Below are positions 7,924 to 14,749 of a DNA stretch of 17,129 nt, piece after piece. The translations under genes and the position numbers were made by a program. The DNA is from JAPLGD01 sp041302745. Its GTDB lineage: Bacteria; Bipolaricaulota; Bipolaricaulia; UBA7950; UBA9294. Numbering within the stretch: position 1 is the stretch's first letter; the number at the start of each line of letters is the position of its first letter. Location of the stretch: assembly GCA_041302745.1 (NCBI GenBank), contig JBFYQP010000058.1, positions 1 through 17,129 of the forward strand, read 5' to 3'. The notes under the pieces are model-generated. The model saw nothing but the letters and a program-made list of their open reading frames with translations. It ran no database searches and was not told where the DNA came from.

Positions 7924-8880
7924 ATGCGATCGAGGGCGATCGTCTGGGCGGTGGCGATTCTGGCTGCCGCGTCCGCTTGGGCGGCCGGTTCGCCGGCCGA
8001 GCAAGGTCCGTACGCGGTCGGCGAGCTCCGTCTTCCGCTCGTCGATGCCGATCGTGGACGCGAGATTGACGTCCTCATTCTCTACCCGATCGTCCCGGGC
8101 GGCGGGGCGCTGCCCGGCGGCTTTCCTCTTGTTGTCTTCAACCACGGCTTCCTGCTCCGCGGTGACGCCTACCGATCCTATGGGCAGCACCTCGCGTCGC
8201 ACGGGTTTGTCGTCGCGCTCCCAACCCTTCAGATGTCGCTCCTCGGGATCGGCCACACCGTTCTCGCCCAGGACGTCCGCTATGTCGTCGACCGGTGCCT
8301 GTCGCTCGATGGGGAGCGCGACAGCGGTCTCTACGGGCTGATTGACGAGACCAGAATTGGGGTTTCAGGGCACTCGCTCGGTGGGAAGCTGGCGCTTCTC
8401 GAGGCCGCGACCGATCCGCGCGTGCGCGCCATTGCCGTGCTCGACCCCGTCGATGTCGCCAGTCCCGGAACGTCGAGCACGCCCGAGTCGCCCAGCGTCG
8501 CACCCGAGCTGATGTCGGAGATCGTCGTTCCGCTCCTCTTCATCGGGGCGGAGCTTGGGGACGAAACGGTCCTGTTCACGCCGTGCGCCCCGGCGGGCGA
8601 GAACTACCAGGCGTTCTTTGAAGCGGCGAATCCACCGGCGATCGAGGTCACTCAGCTCGGGGTCGGGCACGGGCAGTACGTCGACCCCGGCGCCGGTCTC
8701 GTTCTCGCTGCCTGCGCCAGCGGCCCTGTGCCGAATGACGAGGTTCGTGCCGCATCCGCGGCGTACCTGACGGCGTTCTTTCTCGGTCACCTGGCAGGAG
8801 ACGTCGAAGCTCTCTTGTGGCTCGATGCGCGGCTGGCCGCAGACACGGAACAGGGGTCGGTCGAGGTACGGCGGAAGTAG
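7924..8880 (+). CDS. Exported alpha/beta hydrolase (chlorophyllase / PAF-acetylhydrolase-like)
   Basis: A 318-residue esterase-like protein. Residues 1-21 are a signal peptide (MRSRAIVW, an Ala-rich core, cleavage near AWA-AG), so it acts outside the cytoplasmic membrane. FPLVVFNHGF (67-76) is the first core strand with the oxyanion-hole HG. VSGHSLGGKLAL (147-158) is the nucleophile elbow with Ser151. AVLDPVD (171-177) is the following strand, and VGHGQYVDPG (248-257) supplies the likely catalytic His249. This layout resembles the chlorophyllase-like and PAF-acetylhydrolase-like families, which cleave esters of lipids or pigments; the true substrate is unknown. Several cysteines in the last 100 residues could form disulfides. 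The ATG is well supported by AGGAGGGG just upstream. Confidence 0.88.
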   Translation: MRSRAIVWAVAILAAASAWAAGSPAEQGPYAVGELRLPLVDADRGREIDVLILYPIVPGGGALPGGFPLVVFNHGFLLRGDAYRSYGQHLASHGFVVALPTLQMSLLGIGHTVLAQDVRYVVDRCLSLDGERDSGLYGLIDETRIGVSGHSLGGKLALLEAATDPRVRAIAVLDPVDVASPGTSSTPESPSVAPELMSEIVVPLLFIGAELGDETVLFTPCAPAGENYQAFFEAANPPAIEVTQLGVGHGQYVDPGAGLVLAACASGPVPNDEVRAASAAYLTAFFLGHLAGDVEALLWLDARLAADTEQGSVEVRRK

Positions 8881-8896
8881 CCCGGCCCGGCCTTCG

Positions 8897-9235
8897 TCAC
8901 ACGCCGAGCTCGTCCTGCTTCGAGCCGATGAGGGCAAGCGTCGTCTCGATCGGCTGCCCGCCGTAGGCGGCCGTGCTGTCATGAGGGTTCTCCCCGAACG
9001 CCCCGAGCGGCTTCTCTTTGCGCGACTTCGGCAACCGCGAGAGGTCCACGAGCTCGGGCGCAACCGCCATCAGGATCGACGTCTCGTTCCGCCCGGCGTG
9101 GTCGTTCTGTGTCGCCCACGCGCCGGGGAAGTCCGCGGCGGAGATCAGATGGATGCAGTCTGTACTGATGCCCCCAGCCCCGGCCGCGGCCCCACGCGTC
9201 GCGAGAGGGTCCGTGGCCCTCGACGGCTCGGCGTA
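8897..9235 (-). pseudogene. Creatininase-family remnant, 5'-truncated
   Basis: On the minus strand an open frame from 9235 to the TGA at 8897-8899 encodes the C-terminal part of a creatininase-family amidohydrolase. It contains DFPGAWATQNDHAGRNETS, then MAVAPELVDLSRLPK and KPLGAFGENPHDSTAAYGGQ. The DHAGRNETS block is a family hallmark with an active-site His and Glu. The frame is closed upstream by a TAG at 9238-9236, and about 112 residues remain against about 240-260 for the family. The metal-binding N-terminal half (ExHG and HGGN motifs) is missing, and no ATG, GTG or TTG precedes the conserved part. The upstream DNA holds a different small gene instead. It is most likely a decayed gene. 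Its good reading frame suggests recent loss or a deletion joining it to the neighbouring gene. Confidence 0.7.
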
Positions 9236-9283
9236 CTACGTTTGCGGGAGCGTCTCCCCGTGGCCTGGGCGTCAGCGGGCGGT

Positions 9284-9427
9284 CTAAGCGCGAGGTGACT
9301 TGCGGAGCTTCAGGAATAGGCCCGTCGCCCAAACGGCGACGACGGCGAGAGCGACGTCGAGAAGGAGGCAGGCGAAGGGAGAGAGGTAGAGAGAGATCCA
9401 CTCGGCGCTTTCCGCTGCTTCGTGCAT
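9284..9427 (-). CDS. Small one-helix membrane protein, 47 residues
   Basis: A short frame starting at the ATG at 9427 encodes 47 residues. It has an acidic N-terminus (MHEAAESAEW), one strongly hydrophobic segment from about residue 11 to 39 (including CLLLDVALAVVAVWATGLFL), and a basic tail (KLRKSPRA). This predicts a single-pass inner-membrane protein with its C-terminus inside. A full AAGGAGG (9432-9438) lies four bases before the ATG, the main reason to believe it is translated. It lies between the tandem-GNAT gene and the creatininase remnant on the same strand. I recognise no family; such proteins often stabilise or regulate a membrane complex, but no partner is evident. An Asp (residue 24) sits inside the hydrophobic segment. 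Confidence 0.6.
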   Translation of the reverse strand: MHEAAESAEWISLYLSPFACLLLDVALAVVAVWATGLFLKLRKSPRA

Positions 9428-9431
9428 GACG

Positions 9432-9438
9432 CCTCCTT
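9432..9438 (-). promoter_or_regulatory. Ribosome-binding site of the 47-residue membrane protein
   Basis: AAGGAGG on the minus strand, four bases from the ATG at 9427. It is among the best Shine-Dalgarno matches in the window and is the evidence that this short frame is a gene. Confidence 0.6.
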
Positions 9439-9533
9439 GCTGCCTGGGAGCTTACACCATGCTGCCGCGCATGCGCCAGCAAGCGGCCTGCGAGACCGCA
9501 CGGAGAAGCTGCGATGATGCTCCGCCTGCTATC

Positions 9534-9561
9534 CCGGGGAGCGTCCGCCCTAGCTCCCCGG
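9534..9561 (-). terminator. Terminator-like hairpin at the end of the tandem-GNAT gene
   Basis: CCGGGGAGC (9534-9542) and GCTCCCCGG (9553-9561) form a perfect 9-bp GC-rich stem with a 10-base loop. The stop codon of the GNAT gene (9552-9550) lies in the loop, so the stem begins within the last codons. No T-tract follows on the minus strand, so it is not a classical intrinsic terminator. It may slow polymerase or protect the 3' end. Confidence 0.45.
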
Positions 9562-10554
9562 CCGCGGGCGCAAGTCGATGCCCGGGCGAAGGACTCGCTC
9601 GTACCGATTGACCTGCTCGATCGCGCGCATGCCGACCTTCTCGTATAGGCGCAACGCTCCGGTCGGGCTCGTCGCGTCGACTCCCAAGCGCGCGGCGCCA
9701 TACCCCTGCGCGCGGAGCGCCTGGAATGCCGTCTCGAGCAGTGCGAGCGCGACTCCGCGTTGTCGCCACGCCGGGCGAACGCCGAGGTAGCTGACAAGAC
9801 CGATGGCCGGGTCGCCTCGGTAGTTGTCCTCGCAGAGGACGTACCCGACGATGTCGTTGCCCACCACGGCGATGTAATTGAAGTCGGGGCGCTGTCCGAT
9901 CGTGTCGTGGCGCCACTCCTCGGCGAAGGACTCCGACGACCGCTCGGCGTAGCCCCAATGATCGCGGAACGCCTCGATGTGGGCCCGCGCGACGTCGAGC
10001 AACTCGCGTTCCATGTCGATTCGACGGATCACGACCCCGGTCGGAGGCGTCGACGCCTCCACGTCGCCGTCGAAGTCGATGCGCATGCGGAAGAAGATCC
10101 GCGTGCGCCTGAACCCGGCGCGACGAAATGCGGCCGTCCGGGCAGCCTCGCCTTCGATGGCCTCCGCCATGAGACTGACTTCCGCGTCGGGCGGGGCCAG
10201 GTCAACGTTCGCCGCCGCCCGCTCGACGACCCAGGCAGAGAGCGCGTCCCACAAGTCCTCGTGCTCCCAATGGTCGGGTCCGACGCTGACGTTGGCGAAC
10301 ACGATCACGAACGGCTCGGTGGCCGGTTCCACGCTCGCGAGGCCGACGATCCGTCCTGAGCGGTCGATGGCGACGCGGTTGCCCGCGGAGAGGCACGGCG
10401 CCTGTTCTTCCCACCACCTTCTCCAGCCTTCCCGCGTGGTGCGCGTCGGGCTGTGGAGCGCGTCGGCGCGTGCCTCGGCCATCGCTACGATCCCGTCGAA
10501 GTCCTCCGGGGTCGGAGCGCGCAGCTGCCACTCGAACCGGTCGGATCCCGCCAT
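9550..10554 (-). CDS. Tandem-domain GNAT N-acetyltransferase (MshD-like architecture)
   Basis: A 334-residue protein made of two GNAT domains, as in mycothiol synthase MshD, though specificity cannot be assigned. The N-terminal domain (about 8-165) begins LRAPTPEDFDGIVAMAEAR and ends FRRAGFRRTRIFFRM, and lacks the acetyl-CoA loop. The C-terminal domain (about 174-325) is complete. It has VSYLGVRPAWRQRGVALALL, in which RQRGVA (264-269) binds the CoA pyrophosphate, and a typical end TGALRLYEKVGM. The second domain is thus the likely catalyst and the first a degenerate partner. The ATG at 10554 has GGAGGAGGAG (10561-10570) six bases upstream. A hairpin overlaps that ribosome-binding site. It lies 135 bases downstream of the ABC exporter genes on the same strand. 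Confidence 0.87.
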   Translation of the reverse strand: MAGSDRFEWQLRAPTPEDFDGIVAMAEARADALHSPTRTTREGWRRWWEEQAPCLSAGNRVAIDRSGRIVGLASVEPATEPFVIVFANVSVGPDHWEHEDLWDALSAWVVERAAANVDLAPPDAEVSLMAEAIEGEAARTAAFRRAGFRRTRIFFRMRIDFDGDVEASTPPTGVVIRRIDMERELLDVARAHIEAFRDHWGYAERSSESFAEEWRHDTIGQRPDFNYIAVVGNDIVGYVLCEDNYRGDPAIGLVSYLGVRPAWRQRGVALALLETAFQALRAQGYGAARLGVDATSPTGALRLYEKVGMRAIEQVNRYERVLRPGIDLRPRPGS

Positions 10555-10568
10555 GGGGTTCTCCTCCT

Positions 10569-10595
10569 CCGGACACGCGCCGCCCCGCTGTCCGG
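10569..10595 (-). promoter_or_regulatory. Inverted repeat abutting the tandem-GNAT ribosome-binding site
   Basis: CCGGACA (10569-10575) and TGTCCGG (10589-10595) form a 7-bp perfect stem with a 13-base GC-rich loop. In the minus-strand RNA the arm nearer the gene overlaps the first bases of the GGAGGAGGAG ribosome-binding site. It could be an RNA switch limiting ribosome access or a repressor operator. Confidence 0.3.
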
Positions 10596-10689
10596 GGCCA
10601 GAGTGGGCCTCCCACGTCTCGGCCTCGTCTCAAAGCACGAGAGGCTTGTCTTGGCCGATGGAGGCGATTCGAAGAGCCAAGGTCCTGCG

Positions 10690-11475
10690 CTACCGCCGTG
10701 CCGAGAGAACGACCCGCTCCTTCTTCGAACCGAGCAGGAGCCCGATGACGGCGAGCCAGAGGGCTCCGGCAGCACAGAGCTGGTATAGGCAGAAGGTCCA
10801 GCTGCCGATCACGATCGCGCCCGTCCCGATGGCCACCGGCAGCCCGATCATCGCTCCCATCCCAATGAGGAACGACGGCAGTAGCGAGGCGTCGGCGTCC
10901 CTGACGAGGGCGATGAGGAGGATGAGCGCGCACATGCCGGAGAAGAAGAGAGGGTTCAGAACCCCCGCCGCGACGGCCGCAGGAGCGGAGACGAGCGGGA
11001 CGAAACGAGAGACTGCGATCGCGACGATGGCGTGGGCGGAGACGAGGGAAAGGGCGCCGCACAGCCACCCGATCCCTGTCGACATTGCGGCGAGGGCGAG
11101 GGTCTTCCCGAGCCAGATCTCGGAGAGGCCGAGAGGGGTCGCGAGGAGGGTCTCGAGGTTTCCCGTCAACTTCTCTCGCATGACGAGCGCGCCCGCGAAG
11201 ACCCAAACGAAGAGCGAGTACGGGAGCATCGTGACGGCGTAGAGGCAGTTCTCTACGAAGAACCCGCCGACGACGCCCTTCACGATGCCGTCGATCGACG
11301 GCGCGTCGAGGCCGGCTGACTGGCGCAGCACGCTGCGAAGAAGCAGTCCTGTGCCGACGGAGATCCCGACGAAGAGCGCTCCGAACGCCGCAGCAATGAC
11401 CGCGAACGCCGGGCTCTTCCGAAGCTCCTGGAGGTCCCTGCCGCACACCGCCGCGACACGGTGCTTCGCGCTCAT
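10690..11475 (-). CDS. ABC-2 type exporter permease, second subunit
   Basis: A 261-residue membrane protein with about six helices (near 23-46, 76-98, 124-152, 160-190, 200-222 and 226-248). After helix 2 it carries the ABC-2/NatB-like block REKLTGNLETLLATPLGLSE (100-119), the coupling region facing the ATPase. The C-terminus ends KKERVVLSARR, closely matching the tail of the other permease. The ATG at 11475 overlaps the TGA of the upstream permease (ATGA), so translation is coupled and the longer upstream frame is ignored. With the ATPase and first permease it forms a heterodimeric exporter in the cytoplasmic membrane. Substrate is unknown; related systems export sodium, drugs, lipids or peptides. 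Confidence 0.87.
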   Translation of the reverse strand: MSAKHRVAAVCGRDLQELRKSPAFAVIAAAFGALFVGISVGTGLLLRSVLRQSAGLDAPSIDGIVKGVVGGFFVENCLYAVTMLPYSLFVWVFAGALVMREKLTGNLETLLATPLGLSEIWLGKTLALAAMSTGIGWLCGALSLVSAHAIVAIAVSRFVPLVSAPAAVAAGVLNPLFFSGMCALILLIALVRDADASLLPSFLIGMGAMIGLPVAIGTGAIVIGSWTFCLYQLCAAGALWLAVIGLLLGSKKERVVLSARR

Positions 11476-12218
11476 CGCTTGCATGAGAGCACGATCCGCT
11501 CCTTCGTCATGCCGCGGACGGCGGCGACGATGAGCGCCGCTACGGCGGCCGTCAGCCCAAGCTGCACGAGCGCCAGGTCGGGTCTTGTGACCGCGACGAC
11601 GTCGCGGGCGCCGAGGTTGATGATGAGCGAGGCGTAGACAGGAAGGAAGACCTGGGCGATGACGGCGCCGGACGTCGCCCTCCCCGGGACGCCGACGGCG
11701 TGGACGAGGAACGCGAGCATCAGGTACACGCCTGGCAGGAGGATGAAGCAGTTGGCGACCATCCAAGGCGTAGCGATCGGGATCCCGTTCGGAGCGAGGT
11801 ACAGAACGCCGAGCACAACTGCCGCAACCAGACCTGCTCCGACTCCCGCAAGGATCCCCGGAAGAATCGAGGCGATCGACAAGGCGAACCACAGATCCCG
11901 CGCGGCGACCGGCGTTGCGAGGAGCGACTCGATCGAGCCGGACGCCTTGCCCCGTATGAGGGGCTGCGTCGAACTGATGTTGAGCGAGAGCCCCGCGATG
12001 ATGAGCACGGTGCAGTAGACGAGGCCGGCGACCGCCCCGGCCAGAAGCTCCCGATCCAGCGTTGGTCTCGAAAGCAGCGGGGTGATGAGCAGGCGGACGC
12101 CGATCACGTAGAGGATCGCGACGAAGAAGAGCGAGATCACGACGAAGGCGGCCCTGTAGCTGCGCGACCGAGCCAGGTCGCGGACGGCGGCCTTCGTGAG
12201 CACTGAGCGGACGGTCAT
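11472..12218 (-). CDS. ABC-2 type exporter permease, first subunit
   Basis: A 248-residue membrane protein with about six predicted helices (near 23-46, 60-81, 112-140, 152-176, 184-201 and 214-234). RGKASGSIESLLATPVAARD (89-108) is the ABC-2/NatB-like coupling block. The tail reads TKERIVLSCKR. The ATG at 12218 was chosen over the longer frame because it lies one base after the ATPase stop and has GGGAGG (12225-12230) upstream, inside the end of the ATPase gene. Its stop overlaps the start of the second permease. The tight spacing indicates that the three genes are translated as one unit and assemble as a 2-ATPase, 2-permease exporter. Confidence 0.87.
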   Translation of the reverse strand: MTVRSVLTKAAVRDLARSRSYRAAFVVISLFFVAILYVIGVRLLITPLLSRPTLDRELLAGAVAGLVYCTVLIIAGLSLNISSTQPLIRGKASGSIESLLATPVAARDLWFALSIASILPGILAGVGAGLVAAVVLGVLYLAPNGIPIATPWMVANCFILLPGVYLMLAFLVHAVGVPGRATSGAVIAQVFLPVYASLIINLGARDVVAVTRPDLALVQLGLTAAVAALIVAAVRGMTKERIVLSCKR

Positions 12219-12219
12219 C

Positions 12220-13170
12220 CTACGCCTCCCGTTCCTTGAGGATCGCAGCGTACAGCTCCTCGAGCGACGTGTGCTTGGCGGCGACGCCCTCCACCCCGAC
12301 GCCGTGGGAAGCCAGGAACGACACAATGTCCGCGTTGCGCACGCCGGCCGGAAGCTTCAGATCGAGCGTCGCCGATCCTGGAGCGCCCGCCTCGACGCCG
12401 AAGCGATCGCGAAGCTCGGCAAGGATCGCCGGTGCGACAGCGGCCGAGGTTGCGATCGTGATCTGCCCTTCGCTCCCCGCGCCCAACAGCCGCTTCAGAT
12501 CCCCCGTGATGCGGATCTCGCCTTGGTCGATCAGGGCGATTCGGTTGCACAATCGCTCGATTTCGTCGAGGTCGTGCGAGCTCAGGAGGATCGTCTTGCC
12601 GCGCTCGTGCACCAGGTCCTGGATGATCGCGCGGATCTCGATTTGTCCGGTGGGGTCGATCCCCGACATCGGCTCGTCGAGGATCAGGACCTCCGGGTCG
12701 TGGACGAGGGCGCGCGCGAGCGCAAGCCGCCGCCGCATCCCCTTCGAGTAGGTGCCGGCGCGGTCGTTCGCCCGATCGGACAGGCGCACCGATGCGAGCA
12801 GCGCCGCGATCTCTCCCGCGCTCGGGGAGCAGCCGTAGAGCTTAGCGTAGAACCGAAGGTTCTCGACCGCCGTGAGCTGGTCGTAGAGCCCGTCGGCGTC
12901 GAGCATGAATCCAATCCTGCGCCGCGTCTCGACGCGGTTGGCCGGATCGCCGAGCACCGACACCCTCCCGGAGTCCGCCCGCAGAAGATCGAGGAGGATG
13001 CGGATCGTCGTCGTCTTGCCGGCGCCGTTCGCGCCGAGGTACCCGAAGATGTCGCCACGCTCGACGGTGAAGGTGACGCCGTTCAGCGCCTGCAGGGCGC
13101 CGAACCTCTTCTTCACGTCCTCGAGCTCAATCACCGCCGTCGTAGGTTCCACCGTGCCCCCCTTGTCCAT
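12220..13170 (-). CDS. ABC transporter ATP-binding protein (NatA/CcmA-like)
   Basis: A 316-residue ATPase of an ABC-2 exporter. Walker A is GANGAGKTT (46-54), the signature YSKGMRRRL (141-149), Walker B VLILDEP (161-167), and the H-loop His199 is in SSHDLDE. The segment GFMLDADGLYDQLTAVENL (88-106) is typical of NatA-like ATPases. Residues about 230-316 form the extra C-terminal domain common in exporters, ending HTSLEELYAAILKEREA. It powers the two permeases encoded directly downstream. The ATG at 13170 has a weak ribosome-binding site. An in-frame GTG at 13152, preceded by AAGGGGGG, may be the true start and would remove six residues. The redox-protein gene ends 39 bases upstream, so shared transcription is possible. 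Confidence 0.92.
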   Translation of the reverse strand: MDKGGTVEPTTAVIELEDVKKRFGALQALNGVTFTVERGDIFGYLGANGAGKTTTIRILLDLLRADSGRVSVLGDPANRVETRRRIGFMLDADGLYDQLTAVENLRFYAKLYGCSPSAGEIAALLASVRLSDRANDRAGTYSKGMRRRLALARALVHDPEVLILDEPMSGIDPTGQIEIRAIIQDLVHERGKTILLSSHDLDEIERLCNRIALIDQGEIRITGDLKRLLGAGSEGQITIATSAAVAPAILAELRDRFGVEAGAPGSATLDLKLPAGVRNADIVSFLASHGVGVEGVAAKHTSLEELYAAILKEREA

Positions 13171-13209
13171 TCCACACTCGACCTGCCGAAGTCCCTAAAT
13201 GTACCCAAA

Positions 13210-14037
13210 CTAGCGGGCGGCGATGTCGTGCGCGGTGACGTCGGGATGGCGGTAGCGGTAGTTCGAGCTGGCGAGCGGTCCGTGGATGGCGTTCGTAGGG
13301 CACCAGTCGTAGCACGCGAGGCAGTTCTCGCAGCGGTTCTGCCAGACCGGCTTCTTGTCGACGATCTTGATGTTGGCAACCGGACAGACCCTGGCGCACG
13401 TTCCGCACCCAGTGCACTTCGCGTCCGCCGAGAAGGACTTGCCCGCGAGCGGAATCAGCTGCTCGACCGTGAGCCCGGAAGGGGCAGGCGTGCTCGAGGC
13501 TTTCTCCAGGGCCAGAGACGTCATGCGCCGGATCCATCCCTGGAACGGCGCCATGATGGCTTGGATGACCACGTTGGAGTAGAAGAGCCCCGTCCTTCCT
13601 GCTTCGACCGATCGGACGATGAAGTCGGTCCTCTTCGGAGCCTGTCGATAGGCCAGCGGCTTCACCTCCCAGGGCTTGCGGAACGCGTTCTGCGGCATGT
13701 GCACCCCGAACCCCGCCGACAGCTTGCTTCCGCGGGCTTCGAGGATGTGGGCCAACGTCTTGAGCGAGGCGCCCGCCGCTCCCCCGTAGGTGCAGACGGC
13801 AAAGATGTACTTCCCTTTCGTGTCGCCGAGCTTCTCCGCCAAGCGCCGCACGATATTCGGAGCGTCTGCGTAGTAGACGGGGAATGTAATGCCTATCACA
13901 TCCGCGTCCGACTCGATCGTCTCCCGATCGACCACCGAGGCGATCGGTATCAAGTCCCCGTGCAGGCGTTCGGCGATGCCCCTCGCGACTGCGAGCGAGT
14001 TCCCTGTTCCCGTGAAGTAGTAGATGGCTGCATTCAT
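13210..14037 (-). CDS. EFR1-type flavodoxin-ferredoxin (FMN plus two [4Fe-4S])
   Basis: A 275-residue electron-transfer protein. The flavodoxin-like N-terminal domain begins IYYFTGTGNSLAVA (5-18), whose FTGTGNS loop binds the FMN phosphate. TFPVYYADAP (51-60) and VCTYGGAAG (81-89) are further flavin-contact loops. The C-terminal domain holds two [4Fe-4S] motifs: Cys208, 211, 214, 218 (CTGCGTCARVCP) and Cys236, 239, 242, 246 (CENCLACYDWCP). EFR1-type proteins are common in anaerobes and pass electrons to partners mostly still unknown. The ATG at 14037 begins the conserved domain; the longer upstream frame has no matching sequence. The acetyltransferase gene ends 79 bases upstream and the ABC ATPase begins 39 bases downstream, all on the minus strand. 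Confidence 0.92.
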   Translation of the reverse strand: MNAAIYYFTGTGNSLAVARGIAERLHGDLIPIASVVDRETIESDADVIGITFPVYYADAPNIVRRLAEKLGDTKGKYIFAVCTYGGAAGASLKTLAHILEARGSKLSAGFGVHMPQNAFRKPWEVKPLAYRQAPKRTDFIVRSVEAGRTGLFYSNVVIQAIMAPFQGWIRRMTSLALEKASSTPAPSGLTVEQLIPLAGKSFSADAKCTGCGTCARVCPVANIKIVDKKPVWQNRCENCLACYDWCPTNAIHGPLASSNYRYRHPDVTAHDIAAR

Positions 14038-14116
14038 CTCATGCCCACCGTTAGCGATCGGAAGCATACCGCCGACAGGCTGAGTTCGCGGAATCGCTGC
14101 GCCGGGGCAACGCTCT

Positions 14117-14560
14117 CTACTCGGCGAGCTTGAGCCGCACGACCACTTCCCCGTCGACAAGTTCCCCGGTGCGCGTGAGGCCGAAACTCGCGTACAGCGA
14201 CTCGGCAACGTGGTTCTCAGGGTGGAACGAGGTCTGGACGTCGCGGATTCCCGGCATGCGCTTAAGTCGTTCCATCACTTCGGCCAGCGCCGCGCGAGCG
14301 TAGCCATTCCCCTGGAAGCGGGCGTCGACCATCAGCCGCGAGAGGTAGCCTCGTCGCTCCCCGACGTTGTAGTCGTACATGATGAAGCCCACCATCTGCT
14401 CGTCGGCGTAGACGGCGAACGGGTTCGAGACCTTGTCGGCCTTCGCCTCGGCGAGCGAGAACATGTTCGACGCGACGTAGTTCTTCTGCGTCTCCCCGAC
14501 GCCGAGCTTGATGCACTCGATGAAGTTCTGCATCGTGATCTCACGAAGCGTAACGGTCAT
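14117..14560 (-). CDS. GNAT N-acetyltransferase, BltD/PaiA (polyamine)-like
   Basis: A 147-residue single-domain GNAT enzyme. The N-terminus LREITMQNFIECIKLGVGETQKNYVASNMFSLAEA resembles polyamine acetyltransferases of the BltD/PaiA type, where the QxxYVAxNxxSLAEA region shapes the acceptor site (quoted here as separate motifs ECIKLGV and YVASNMFSLAEA). The acetyl-CoA loop is RFQGNG (81-86) after the strand GYLSRLMVD, and HPENHVAESLYASFGL is the standard C-terminal motif. Acetylation of spermidine or a similar amine is a fair guess, not proven. The ATG at 14560 has AAGGAGA (14566-14572) five bases upstream; the longer frame beyond it overlaps the intergenic region. It heads the minus-strand run and is divergent from the two-helix membrane protein gene across a 189-bp gap in which I see no strong promoter. 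Confidence 0.87.
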   Translation of the reverse strand: MTVTLREITMQNFIECIKLGVGETQKNYVASNMFSLAEAKADKVSNPFAVYADEQMVGFIMYDYNVGERRGYLSRLMVDARFQGNGYARAALAEVMERLKRMPGIRDVQTSFHPENHVAESLYASFGLTRTGELVDGEVVVRLKLAE

Positions 14561-14749
14561 GGGTTTCTCCTTGGGTGCGTCGCATTCCGTCCCGTAGGCG
14601 TGCAGTTGAATCTTCGCTCCCAATCAAGTCGAAGCGCAAGGAGCGCAGCTCACGAGTCGCCGGTCTCCCCCTTCAGTGCGTGCGGTCTAACGTGGAGCGC
14701 GATCGCGCAGATCTTGCCGCGGGGGCAGAGCGGTCGTAGCATTGCGGCA

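Noticed and set aside
5902..8256. 784-codon open frame on the minus strand
   Set aside because: It lies antisense to the S9 peptidase and exported hydrolase genes, which have complete catalytic motifs and ribosome-binding sites. Its translation is Arg/Asp/Val-rich and low in complexity, as expected from GC-rich shadow frames.
10622..10645. GCCTC...GAGGC inverted repeat after the exporter operon
   Set aside because: Only a 5-bp outer stem with mispaired interior, and no T-tract on the minus strand; too weak to call the operon's terminator.
12850..12910. Absence of the usual Gln in the Q-loop region of the ABC ATPase
   Set aside because: The segment GFMLDADGLYDQLTAVENL is the normal form in many NatA-like ATPases, so it is not a defect.
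12196..14133. 645-codon open frame on the plus strand
   Set aside because: Antisense to the ABC ATPase and EFR1 genes, whose motifs are intact; composition is typical of a shadow frame.
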